Shown here piece after piece: positions 44,548 through 52,972 of a DNA stretch of 55,086 nt. Position 1 is the first letter of the stretch, and the number at the start of each line of letters is the position of its first letter. The DNA is taken from assembly GCF_008326305.1 (NCBI RefSeq), contig NZ_BIXY01000046.1, positions 1 through 55,086 of the forward strand. The letters are read 5' to 3'. The notes under the pieces are model-generated. The model did no database searches. It had not been told where the DNA came from and saw only the letters and a list, made by a program, of their open reading frames with translations. This stretch comes from Dictyobacter arantiisoli (lineage in GTDB: Bacteria > Chloroflexota > Ktedonobacteria > Ktedonobacterales > Ktedonobacteraceae). The translations under genes and the position numbers were made by a program.

Positions 44548-46152
44548 TCAAGCAGCCAGTTTATCCCATCCAATCAATTGAACAAAACCCTGCCCGGGGG
44601 CAATAGAAAACACACGACGTGTCTTCGTAGAGAGGTCAACAGACCAGAGCTGATAGGTATGTCCTGCGCTCATCCCACCAACCACCATGCCAGTGCCAGT
44701 TGGGGACAATGCAATACTATCATCACAAACAGATCCAATGATCATTGTGCCATAGCAAAGCTCCTGTGTACCATCATCTACAATAGCTTCAAGTACTGGC
44801 TGCTTTGAAGAGGCCTTTTTAATAGTGAAGCGAGCAGTATCCTCCTCCCAGTCAACATACAGTAATGACCACATATTTGACGCCTCTTTTGTATATCCGA
44901 TTGGCGTTCCATCCAGATGCAAGGAAAAATCTTGTACAGGATATTTATAAGACTGGTGTACATACACTTTTTTGTGGACACCGATACCTTTGACATAATA
45001 GATATTTTCAGAAACCGGATCCATCCAAAAGGTCATGGATGAGGCATTAAAGACAATGGCTTCTACCTGGCTTCCGACAATATCAACATTGATACGATAT
45101 AAAGTTTTCTGGTACACATAATACAGAAAATGGTTACGGTAAAAAGCCAATTTATCAATTCTGATAGCACCGAAATGTTTGATCTGAGAAGCATGCTGAT
45201 CTTTCACATTCACTTTCCAGAGTAAGCCATCTTCCCTTGCCACAAAAAGACTTGTATCATCAGTTGACCAGATTGCATTGAGGCCACGACCTGGAAAAGA
45301 ATAACGTGAACCGGAAAGCAAGACATAGATTGTCTGCTGGCGCACTTGATCATATGCGTGATACACAAAATCATCCCCTGCGTGTGACACTCCGTCCACG
45401 ACGGTAGTGGGTGAAGAGGACAAGAGTTGCGTCGATTTCCTGGCTGATAGATTGTAGTTATCCACAATCAACCGTTTTCCATCCATCGAATGATACGCCA
45501 TCAGGACAGAAGACCAATTTTTATCCTTATGTAACGATGTAGTTGTACGTACCGATGCCGATAGGGCTGTTGCAGCCACCGGTCGCTTTGCCACATTACT
45601 GGATGGATTTTGGGTAAAGGCGATATTTTCCGCATGAGTGAAAATTTGCAATGAAGCAATTACGAGTACCACTGCTACTGTCAGCGCTGAAATGACACTC
45701 CATTTGGAGTGCCCATACATTGGAGCAGTACCTTCCTCACGCAAATTCTTTTCCCATATATCAGTATGCAGAGGAGTATGAATAGCAGGAAACACTTTGT
45801 GAGGTGTGAATGCATCTGGCAGTGGCTCAGCACGCAGCGACTCCAGAATTGAGGAAGTTGTCGAAGGTACGCTGACTTCATCTTCAATCAGAACATTGTG
45901 CAATATATGCCGTTGCCAATCTTGTGTCTTACGGGCGACAGCCAGCGCCTTCTGGCAGGTTGGACAAAAATGCACATGTTCTGCCAGTTGCATGATTTGT
46001 TTACTATCTTGCGAATTCTCATTATAATTTCCAGATATCCCACCTGAAGCATATTGCAAAGCATCAAGTTCAGCAAGCATTTGGATGCATCTGGCACTCT
46101 GCGCGCATAATGGAAAACTAGAACTATAGAGGTCAGGATACCTATCCTTCAT
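44548..46152 (-). CDS. Anti-sigma factor with membrane anchor and propeller-like sensor
   Basis: The product (534 aa) begins with a zinc-finger anti-sigma domain: HVHFCPTCQKAL gives the His-x3-Cys-x2-Cys motif near residue 68. A transmembrane helix follows at about 150-170 (VISALTVAVVLVIASLQIF). The outer part, residues about 210-534, is made of repeating 40-residue beta units (for example LWSVDLSTKTRRVFSI, LLWKVNVKDQHASQIK, YRINVDIVGSQVEA), resembling a TolB/WD-type propeller. It likely binds the sigma factor inside and a signal outside. ATG 46152 overlaps the sigma stop by one base (TGATG); the frame's TTG start one codon earlier is less likely. Confidence 0.85.
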   Translation of the reverse strand: MKDRYPDLYSSSFPLCAQSARCIQMLAELDALQYASGGISGNYNENSQDSKQIMQLAEHVHFCPTCQKALAVARKTQDWQRHILHNVLIEDEVSVPSTTSSILESLRAEPLPDAFTPHKVFPAIHTPLHTDIWEKNLREEGTAPMYGHSKWSVISALTVAVVLVIASLQIFTHAENIAFTQNPSSNVAKRPVAATALSASVRTTTSLHKDKNWSSVLMAYHSMDGKRLIVDNYNLSARKSTQLLSSSPTTVVDGVSHAGDDFVYHAYDQVRQQTIYVLLSGSRYSFPGRGLNAIWSTDDTSLFVAREDGLLWKVNVKDQHASQIKHFGAIRIDKLAFYRNHFLYYVYQKTLYRINVDIVGSQVEAIVFNASSMTFWMDPVSENIYYVKGIGVHKKVYVHQSYKYPVQDFSLHLDGTPIGYTKEASNMWSLLYVDWEEDTARFTIKKASSKQPVLEAIVDDGTQELCYGTMIIGSVCDDSIALSPTGTGMVVGGMSAGHTYQLWSVDLSTKTRRVFSIAPGQGFVQLIGWDKLAA

Positions 46153-46739
46153 CAACTTCCTTCCTGATCGAGACGATTGTATATGCGTTGAAACGCGTGC
46201 CGGGCACGCGATAGCCGGCTGCGCACAGCAGACAGTGAATCTTGGAGCGTTTCCGCAATTTCATTGTATGAGAAACCTTCAGCATCTAGCAACAAACAGG
46301 TAACAGAAGACTCCGGCAATTGTGCCAGGACACGGCGTACCAGTTCACGCTGAACAACGCCCTCTTCAAATTGCTCATCGCTGACCAGGAAATCTTCCCC
46401 CTGCTCATCAAAGGCAGTATCATCATTTCCCTGTGGCGTGGGGAATGGGACCATCTTGATATGTTTGTGGTGTCGCCATTCACTACGCACCAGATTAAGC
46501 GCAATACGGTAAAGCCAGGGAGCAAAACGCAATTCTTTTCCCTCCATACGAGGTAAAGCCCGATACGCTGCCAGGAAAGTATCCTGACAAATATCTTGCG
46601 TTAATTGGACATCCTGAGTCATACCATAAATCATGCGCCTGATGCGCGGCTCATACAACTTGACCAGAGACTCAAAAGCTGTCAGTGAGCCATGGCAAGC
46701 CTCGCTCACTAGCTGGGCCTCATTTTCCACTACATTCAT
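46152..46739 (-). CDS. ECF-type RNA polymerase sigma factor
   Basis: A 195-aa sigma-70 family factor. Region 2 lies at residues about 22-92 (LVKLYEPRIRRMIYGMTQDV, DICQDTFLAAYRALP, FAPWLYRIALNLVRSEWR), and region 4 at about 135-185 (VLAQLPESSVTCLLLDAEGFSYNEIAETL, then SAVRSRLSRARHAFQR). No extra C-terminal domain. ATG 46739 follows AGGATTAA. The next gene overlaps its stop by one base and encodes a zinc-type anti-sigma factor, so this factor is likely held inactive at the membrane and released by an envelope or extracellular signal. Its target promoters cannot be told from this window. Confidence 0.95.
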   Translation of the reverse strand: MNVVENEAQLVSEACHGSLTAFESLVKLYEPRIRRMIYGMTQDVQLTQDICQDTFLAAYRALPRMEGKELRFAPWLYRIALNLVRSEWRHHKHIKMVPFPTPQGNDDTAFDEQGEDFLVSDEQFEEGVVQRELVRRVLAQLPESSVTCLLLDAEGFSYNEIAETLQDSLSAVRSRLSRARHAFQRIYNRLDQEGS

Positions 46740-46917
46740 TTAATCCTGTTGCCCACGTAGAGTTGCTGAATTCAGTCCCCTACAAAGAATAATACAAAAC
46801 TCACAGTTTTTGTCTCATCAGAAAGGTCTTTTTTTATAACAATAAGCACATATATCTCTTAGTATGTACTTTTTTTTACAATAAAAATATGAAATAGTTC
46901 ACATTTTTATTGATTAA

Positions 46918-47841
46918 TCACAAATCTGGCTGGTTGCTTTCACGTTCTACTACACTTTGTACACTATCATACATCTGTAATAAGAAAGTAACAAGGTTTT
47001 GCTTTTTTACTGACAGAGGCGCATCTCCTGACCGTCTTAATAAGGTTGATCCAACGTGCTCCGCGTTGGCTGTCTGTGAGCTGGCACTCACACTAATCAA
47101 ATCATCACCCATGCGCCAGAAGGCATCCAGATAGGTATCCAGGTCCAGAGGAGCAGTTTCAGCGAGTGAAACTGCTCCCTCAAGAGACTGAGCTTCATCC
47201 TGATGCGCAGGCTCGGCCTTCTCAATACGCCTGGCACGTAAGTCCTGCAACACCTGCTCTTTTGTATGACCCCGCAGGGTAAAGAGCACAAAGGGATCAT
47301 CATCAAACTGCTCGGCCATAATGTAATAGACGGCTGCAATGTGTTTACAAGGATTGGCCCAATCAGGACACGAACAACTGGTTCTCAGATCCTGTTGCGC
47401 GGTAGGAAATAATGGCAGGTTCACCACTTGAAAAATCGACTCAATATCCTGAGGCATCTCTCCTGCCAACAACCGGGCGGCAAAGATAGCCTGTGAGGCC
47501 AGTTCAGTTGTTACCCTGGACCACTGTGCTTCAGTAAATGGGGTCAGGCGTATTTCGATCTTATAAGGGGTACGCAGCGATCCCTGCACGCGAGCATGCA
47601 CACTACCTGACTGCACATCGATAGAGAGAACTTGTCCCTGACGAGCATAACTCCGTCCGCGAGTCAGACGTGTTCCCATGCCAAGAGCTTCCAGCGAGGC
47701 TAACCAACGCCTGGACCACCATGTTGATCCAATCGCCCCACGTTCGTTCCTAGTTTTTATGCCACCGGCGACTTTCCTTGGCTTCCCATAAGAATAATAA
47801 TCCCAATTGACGCCATCATGTGTATCGTAATCATCACCCAT
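46918..47841 (-). CDS. SWIM zinc-finger protein, partner of the SNF2 helicase
   Basis: A 307-aa protein that begins with STWWSRRWLASLEALGMGTR and LTRGRSYARQGQV, a conserved N-terminal block in this family. The SWIM finger is at about residues 150-170: CSCPDWANPCKHIAAVYYIM (CxCx...CxH). The C-terminal third is variable. The SWIM finger binds DNA or protein. It lies three bases behind the SNF2 gene and is translated from the same transcript. Such SWIM/SNF2 pairs occur widely in bacteria, with the role not settled; DNA repair or chromatin-like remodelling have been suggested for similar proteins. Ends at 46918. Confidence 0.85.
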   Translation of the reverse strand: MGDDYDTHDGVNWDYYSYGKPRKVAGGIKTRNERGAIGSTWWSRRWLASLEALGMGTRLTRGRSYARQGQVLSIDVQSGSVHARVQGSLRTPYKIEIRLTPFTEAQWSRVTTELASQAIFAARLLAGEMPQDIESIFQVVNLPLFPTAQQDLRTSCSCPDWANPCKHIAAVYYIMAEQFDDDPFVLFTLRGHTKEQVLQDLRARRIEKAEPAHQDEAQSLEGAVSLAETAPLDLDTYLDAFWRMGDDLISVSASSQTANAEHVGSTLLRRSGDAPLSVKKQNLVTFLLQMYDSVQSVVERESNQPDL

Positions 47842-47844
47842 AAT

Positions 47845-50800
47845 CTACTCCACAATTGCAGCCCGATCCAGAGTAAACAACTCCACTAACTGATCAGTAG
47901 ATAATTCAGTTAACCAATTTTCTCCACTACCGACAATTTGCTCTGCCAGAGCGCGTTTTTGTTCTATCAATTGATCAATACGCTCTTCCATGGTGCCCTG
48001 ACAGATAAATTTATGGACCTGAACGTTTTTTTGCTGTCCGATACGAAAAGCTCGATCCGTTGCCTGGTTCTCAACAGCGGGATTCCACCAGCGGTCAAAA
48101 TGGAACACATGGTTGGCAGCCGTCAGATTCAATCCGACACCACCAGCCTTCAACGAGAGAATAAAGAGCGGCACACCACGCCGTTCTTCCTGAAAACGTT
48201 GTACCAGTTGATCGCGTTGTTTCTTCGTTGTCCCTCCATGTAAGAAAAGCGTCTCAACCCCTAACGTTTCCTGCAAATATTGTCGTAATAAACCACCCAT
48301 CTCGGCATATTGTGTAAAGATTAACGCCTTATCTCCCTCAGACAACACCTCCTCTAGCATCTCACGCAGACGTTCCAACTTCCCTGAGCGAGCAACCAGA
48401 CGGCTATGATCGCTCAAATACTGAGCCGGATGATTACAAACCTGCTTCAATCTGGTCAGGGTTGCCAGAATAAGACCTTTACGCTCTATCCCATCCGCAT
48501 GCTCAATTTTCTCCATCATATCCTGGACGACCGCTTCATACAAAGATGCCTGTTCGCGAGTGAGATTACAGTACACCTTCATCTCCATTTTCTCTGGCAA
48601 ATCTTGAATGATATCTTTATCAGTCTTCAGGCGGCGCAGCACAAACGGTTGAATTAAACGTCGCAGAGCAGCCGACCGCTCAGGATCATGTGAACGCTCA
48701 ATCGGCCAGGCAAATTGCTTACGGAAAGCAGTATTTGATCCCAGATAGCCAGGATTCAAAAAATCCATAATGGACCAGAGTTCAGACAAACGATTCTCGA
48801 CTGGCGTCCCCGTAAGGGCAACGCGATGGTTCCCACGCAAAGCCTTAATGGCCTGTGTCTGTCTGGCTCCTTCATTTTTAATATTTTGTGCCTCATCCAG
48901 AATTATGCTATCCCACTGAATTTCTGATAACTGTTCCTGATCACGCAATGCCAGTGCATAGGTTGTAATCACCAGAGTATGCTTGCGCACCTCGTCTGCA
49001 AAATCCGAGCCAGTAAAACGCTCAAGCCCATGGTGTACCATCACCGATAGTGAAGGGGCAAAACGCTGCACTTCATGTTGCCAGTTTCCTACTACTGACA
49101 TCGGACAAATAATTAAAGCCGGTTGTCGGGAGGAACTATCGGCTCCTTCACGTTCGTGCAACAGGCTGGCGATAATTTGAATGGTCTTGCCCATCCCCAT
49201 ATCATCGGCCAGACATCCACCAAATCCGCACTGCCGCAAAAAGGTCAACCACGAAACACCCTTCTCTTGATAACATCGTAATTTTCCCGAAAATGTGACA
49301 GGAACAGGAATATTGGCTAAAGGAATACGCTGTTCCAGGCGTTCAAGCACATCGTTGATCCATCCCTGGGCCTCAACCTCCTCTGCCAGGCCACCAGATA
49401 GTGTATGCTCATCGGCCAGACGAGCATGCAGGATATCATTCAAAGATATTTCCCGCTGCCTACCATTTTTATCAAAAAGCGTCAGCGCTTTTTTGATATC
49501 ATCAGGATTAAACTCAACCCATTCCCCACGGACATTGATCAGAGGCAACTTTAAATTGACGAGTTGTTGGAAAGCAGTTAAGGAGAGAGTCTGCTCGCCA
49601 ATAGCAATTTGCCAATCGTAATTCATGATACTTTCCATGCCCATCAGACCCGAAGAGATCGTTGCGCCAGATGGTGATTGAATGCGCAGACGTGCTTTGA
49701 TGCGACCACGCTTTTGCCACCAGGATGGCACCAGGACCCCAAAGCCGCGTTCCTCCAACAGAGGAGCGCTCTCACACAAAAAATGATAAGCCTGTTCTGT
49801 ATTCAATAAGAGCGCAGTAGGGCGGGCTTGTTTCATACCCTGCTCCAGCAAGGGAAATAAACGTACTGCACGCCCCAAATCTTCGAGCAAGAGCTCCTGG
49901 GGCAATTGAATGGCATGCTTTGAGAGGGTAAGTTTGGAGGAACGTTCGCGCCAGACTTGCTCGGCTGCGACTAACAGGCTGGGATCATCTCGTGACTGTA
50001 AATAAAAATGCAGCGTCCAGGTATCCTTCAAGGAAGGATTATTCTCAGGAGGGGTTTCTAATTTAAAGCAGGTACGGAAAGAGGCATTGGATGAAAAAAC
50101 ACGCTCTGGTTCCAGCCAGCGCTGTAGCTGTTCAGCAAAAGGAACAAGCACGTCTGCTTGAGCCTCAAGCGTGGATTGGGAGGAAACCAACGCTGCCAGC
50201 CAGCGTTGAGCCAGCTGAGTACTTGCAGAGGATAACAATTGTGCCAGACGTTTGTCAGCACTTAATGCTTTGCGTACATAAGCATTTACACAGTGATTGA
50301 GAAAAGCAAGAATGAGATTCTGTATGAGCCCGGCATCATACGTCCCTGGTGGCAAAAACGACCAGCACACTGGTGGCATAGCCTTTGTCAGAAGATGGAG
50401 TCGCGCAGTCTCGGCCTGTCCCAGATGTATACGCCAACAAGCTTTCCCATGGTCCCGGCTGGGACTTAACTGAAAACCTGGCACATAGCATTCCCGCGTG
50501 ATCAAATCAAAGGCAAAATAGGAAACTTCTTGCCAGAAGCGCAGCGAACTGCCAGGCAGTACACCAGCAAGCTGAGCCTGTGGATAAGCAAGCAGCAAAT
50601 TGAAAGCCTGTCCCACAGTATAAGTCAGTGTATCGATCTGCCAGGACTGTAATGTTACCGCAGATGAAGGTGCTAATGGTTCATCTAATAGTAACTCCGG
50701 CGACGAAAGCGGGCCGGTTTTCCCAGTGGGTAATCGGAGCGTCGCACGAGCAGGCTCACCGCTATCCAGAATACCAGGAAGCAGTGCTTTTAAATCAGCA

Positions 50801-50955
50801 GAAGAAAGTGTAAAAGGATGGGAAGGAAGTTCAACAGTATTCTGTCGTTTTCGTGAGGTACGTGATCTCGCGGCAGCCATTGCAGACGACTCTGCCCAGA
50901 GATGAATGCGCCCCTCTTCTTCCAACGTATCCCAAAAAGCATGCACAACAAACAT
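47845..50955 (-). CDS. SNF2-family DEAD/DEAH-like helicase (HepA/RapA-like)
   Basis: A large ATP-driven DNA translocase of about 1036 aa. The N-terminal half (to about residue 560) is a family-specific region. The SNF2 core then shows motif I (ADDMGMGKTIQII), Ia (ALIICPMSVVGNW), II (IILDEAQNIKN), III (ALTGTPVENRLSELWSI), and the C-terminal QRVHRIGQ-equivalent (NQATDRAFRIGQQKNVQVHK) with SLKAGGVGLNLT. Walker residues are intact. The frame is open to TTG 50994, but ATG 50955 (product starts MFVVHAFWDTL) fits the family start. It is followed by the SWIM gene in the same operon. DNA repair or transcription recycling roles are known for related proteins. Confidence 0.92.
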   Translation of the reverse strand: MFVVHAFWDTLEEEGRIHLWAESSAMAAARSRTSRKRQNTVELPSHPFTLSSADLKALLPGILDSGEPARATLRLPTGKTGPLSSPELLLDEPLAPSSAVTLQSWQIDTLTYTVGQAFNLLLAYPQAQLAGVLPGSSLRFWQEVSYFAFDLITRECYVPGFQLSPSRDHGKACWRIHLGQAETARLHLLTKAMPPVCWSFLPPGTYDAGLIQNLILAFLNHCVNAYVRKALSADKRLAQLLSSASTQLAQRWLAALVSSQSTLEAQADVLVPFAEQLQRWLEPERVFSSNASFRTCFKLETPPENNPSLKDTWTLHFYLQSRDDPSLLVAAEQVWRERSSKLTLSKHAIQLPQELLLEDLGRAVRLFPLLEQGMKQARPTALLLNTEQAYHFLCESAPLLEERGFGVLVPSWWQKRGRIKARLRIQSPSGATISSGLMGMESIMNYDWQIAIGEQTLSLTAFQQLVNLKLPLINVRGEWVEFNPDDIKKALTLFDKNGRQREISLNDILHARLADEHTLSGGLAEEVEAQGWINDVLERLEQRIPLANIPVPVTFSGKLRCYQEKGVSWLTFLRQCGFGGCLADDMGMGKTIQIIASLLHEREGADSSSRQPALIICPMSVVGNWQHEVQRFAPSLSVMVHHGLERFTGSDFADEVRKHTLVITTYALALRDQEQLSEIQWDSIILDEAQNIKNEGARQTQAIKALRGNHRVALTGTPVENRLSELWSIMDFLNPGYLGSNTAFRKQFAWPIERSHDPERSAALRRLIQPFVLRRLKTDKDIIQDLPEKMEMKVYCNLTREQASLYEAVVQDMMEKIEHADGIERKGLILATLTRLKQVCNHPAQYLSDHSRLVARSGKLERLREMLEEVLSEGDKALIFTQYAEMGGLLRQYLQETLGVETLFLHGGTTKKQRDQLVQRFQEERRGVPLFILSLKAGGVGLNLTAANHVFHFDRWWNPAVENQATDRAFRIGQQKNVQVHKFICQGTMEERIDQLIEQKRALAEQIVGSGENWLTELSTDQLVELFTLDRAAIVE

Positions 50956-51093
50956 TTTTATCACTTTGTCATCTGTAAATGGTGAGTAAGACAATGCCTC
51001 TCATTACTTGATCGGATATTCTTTTTGTTTGCATATCACATCCTATCCTTTCTCGCTCACAATCAGCGGCATCCAAAAGGATGGGGGCTGACA

Positions 51094-51126
51094 ACAAAAA
51101 ACGTCAACCCACTATAGCTGACGTTT
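51094..51126 (-). terminator. Rho-independent terminator of the 51-aa ORF
   Basis: On the minus strand AACGTCA (51119-51125) pairs with TGACGTT (51100-51106) around a 12-base loop and is followed by TTTTTG. It starts about 30 bases behind the stop at 51156. A second hairpin, CATCC-AAAA-GGATG with flanking pairs (51063-51091), lies just beyond it. Confidence 0.7.
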
Positions 51127-51155
51127 CTTGATGGCCAATTCGTTCTTCGTGCTTA

Positions 51156-51311
51156 TCAATGTCCAAAGATAAGGTGGAGGGCAAGAGCGAATCCAGCAGA
51201 AGAAAGGAGAGAAAGTAACATATAAAGACGATATTTAGCGTGTATAGCTTTCTCATCGATTGCGATAGCTTTTGCACCACTTGATCTGCGATCTTGGTAG
51301 GATCTTTGCAT
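51156..51311 (-). CDS. Small single-pass membrane protein (51 aa)
   Basis: The frame runs from ATG 51311 to TGA 51156 and encodes MQRSYQDRRSSGAKAIAIDE, KAIHAKYRLYMLLSLLSSAG, FALALHLIFGH. Residues about 29-49 form one hydrophobic helix at the C-terminus, and the first 28 residues are charged, an arrangement like small tail-anchored regulators. GGGGGAAGGA lies two to eleven bases before the ATG, a strong ribosome site. A rho-independent terminator follows, so the ORF has a complete transcription unit. No homology recognised. It lies in the 570-base space between the SNF2 and ChrB-N-like genes; the rest of that space (51312-51526) is AT-rich with no gene seen. Confidence 0.65.
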   Translation of the reverse strand: MQRSYQDRRSSGAKAIAIDEKAIHAKYRLYMLLSLLSSAGFALALHLIFGH

Positions 51312-51526
51312 TGTCCTTCCCCCTGATATGATAAAGTAGGAGGGTGACCTACTTACACAACATTTATAACTACAGTATATACGGTTTGAAGAAGTTTCTA
51401 GTTGTAGTTATTTTGAGTGTACACTATCAAGGCACAAAATACCAGGAATCAGCCAGCAGAATCATACCAAATGACTATATCCTTACATTTTCTTGATAAA
51501 AGTAACACTCCATATAACCAGACAAG

Positions 51527-52201
51527 CTACGAATGCGCCAGATGAGGAGATTCAGCCTCATCTGACAACTGAGTCCGCTCTTCACAGGGAGAGGAGGTTT
51601 CATCAACTTCTTTCGGAAGATAGACCCATTCGTAATTCATGTCTAACAATCTGCGTGTCTTCACAAACTCTCGCCCCTGTAAGAGGCGCACGGCTTGCTC
51701 ACAGAGGGCGATGGCCTCGGCTGCTGAAGCGCGTGCAATGGCAGTGTAGGAGCCTAACACATCGTGTCGTTTCGCGGTGCGGAAAGAGGTATGAACTTTT
51801 TCTAGCGTCTCCGAAAACTCAATATGCAGTTCCTCATTCCACTCCTGCTGCTCAACCAGTGTCACAGCCTTACTTAAGAGACGAGCACAGGCATCCACAG
51901 CTTTATTGTAATCAGCATTCCGACAATCCAGTAGCGCCTTGAGGATGCGTTGCTCATCCTCCACATCCAGCGCAACCACCGAAAAAATACTCGCTTCACC
52001 GCCCATTTCATGAATATCATTAGCCAGCTGGCGAAAATGCTTTTCGACCTCATCGGAATGTGGCAATAAATACACGGAATTCTGCAAAGCATAGGCACCA
52101 AGATTTTGTAGCCGTCGCCAGACCCATACGCGTTTTTGAGACGGTTCGCTCGGTACTCGATAAGTTAATTGTAGCCAACGCATCACTCCATGCTCTTGCA
52201 T
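51527..52201 (-). CDS. ChrB N-terminal-like protein
   Basis: A 224-aa soluble protein. The first 90 residues, MRWLQLTYRVPSEPSQKRVW, VWRRLQNLGAYALQNSVYLLP, match the N-terminal winged-helix domain of ChrB (the chromate-responsive regulator). The C-terminal half is helical and Ala/Glu-rich. The second ChrB domain, which has the rhodanese-like/chromate-sensing part, is missing, and no chrA transporter is in the window. Stand-alone ChrB-N proteins are common in soil bacteria and their role is not established. ATG 52201 has GGGAG nine bases upstream. No coupling with neighbours is seen. Confidence 0.7.
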   Translation of the reverse strand: MQEHGVMRWLQLTYRVPSEPSQKRVWVWRRLQNLGAYALQNSVYLLPHSDEVEKHFRQLANDIHEMGGEASIFSVVALDVEDEQRILKALLDCRNADYNKAVDACARLLSKAVTLVEQQEWNEELHIEFSETLEKVHTSFRTAKRHDVLGSYTAIARASAAEAIALCEQAVRLLQGREFVKTRRLLDMNYEWVYLPKEVDETSSPCEERTQLSDEAESPHLAHS

Positions 52202-52972
52202 ACGTGTTTACTCCCACTAGAAACAAACGTATAGTCTCTGTATCAAGCGTTACTAATCACTGCTATCGTACTCTAAAGAAAGAAGCGAAGTCAAGCGTTC
52301 CTGGAGCTCGCTTCAGATCAAAGATCATACCCAGCAACTACTCAGAACAGAAGGTCATCTGAGCTGTTCAACCGCTCATGTAGCTCTATCATAGCAACTG
52401 GTTAACTGCGAAGGATAACTTTTTTTTCGTACAAAAAAGTATATTATCCATATCCTGAAATGGAAGGAAAAGATGACGAAAAAATGCAACAGCAGTTGCA
52501 AAGCATGAGCAAAACATGCTAGTTCTATAAATCTCCTGCACATCCTTTCTGACACTCATACTATACCATGTGCTACACTCAGCTTTTTTGAAATTTCACA
52601 TGAATATTTCGTATTTTAATGGTAGCCATGGTAGCCATGGTAGCTATGGAACGCGGCAACGACCTCTTTATAAAAGAGACGGCTCAAAAGACCGCAATAT
52701 AAGATGAGATTCTAAACTTTCTTAGCATAACAGCTAAATTCATCACCAAAACCCTTTCTAAAGCCTGCTTCATTTCATATAATTAGAGTGGACAATATTA
52801 GATGGCAAACAAAATCAAAAATATGAAAAGTAAGTAGATACTTCATCCCCCCGTAGATAACAAATCTATAGCGGACATGGACATTGAAACTGTAATGCCA
52901 CTGTTCTACAATGAAGTAGTTGGCCCGGAAAGTCTCCACACAGTCCATTTGTATTGAGGAGGATATATCGGC
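52202..52972. other. 770-base intergenic region before acs
   Basis: No gene seen. It contains the triple repeat at 52621-52647 and, just after it, a stretch (52653-52695) in which GCGG/CCGC enclose a CTCTTT-ATA-AAAGAG hairpin. This could be a structured leader element or a terminator. It matches no riboswitch consensus that I recognise. The remainder is AT-rich and likely holds the acs promoter. Confidence 0.4.
52621..52647. repeat. Three tandem 9-base repeats (GGTAGCCAT)
   Basis: GGTAGCCAT occurs twice exactly and a third time as GGTAGCTAT. CCATGG palindromes form at the junctions. It lies about 330 bases before acs. It may be slippage-prone or a protein-binding site. Confidence 0.8.

Noticed and set aside
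52650-52700. Riboswitch (c-di-GMP, SAM or guanidine type) in the acs leader
   Set aside because: The folded stretch lacks the conserved core bases of these classes; kept only as an unassigned structure.
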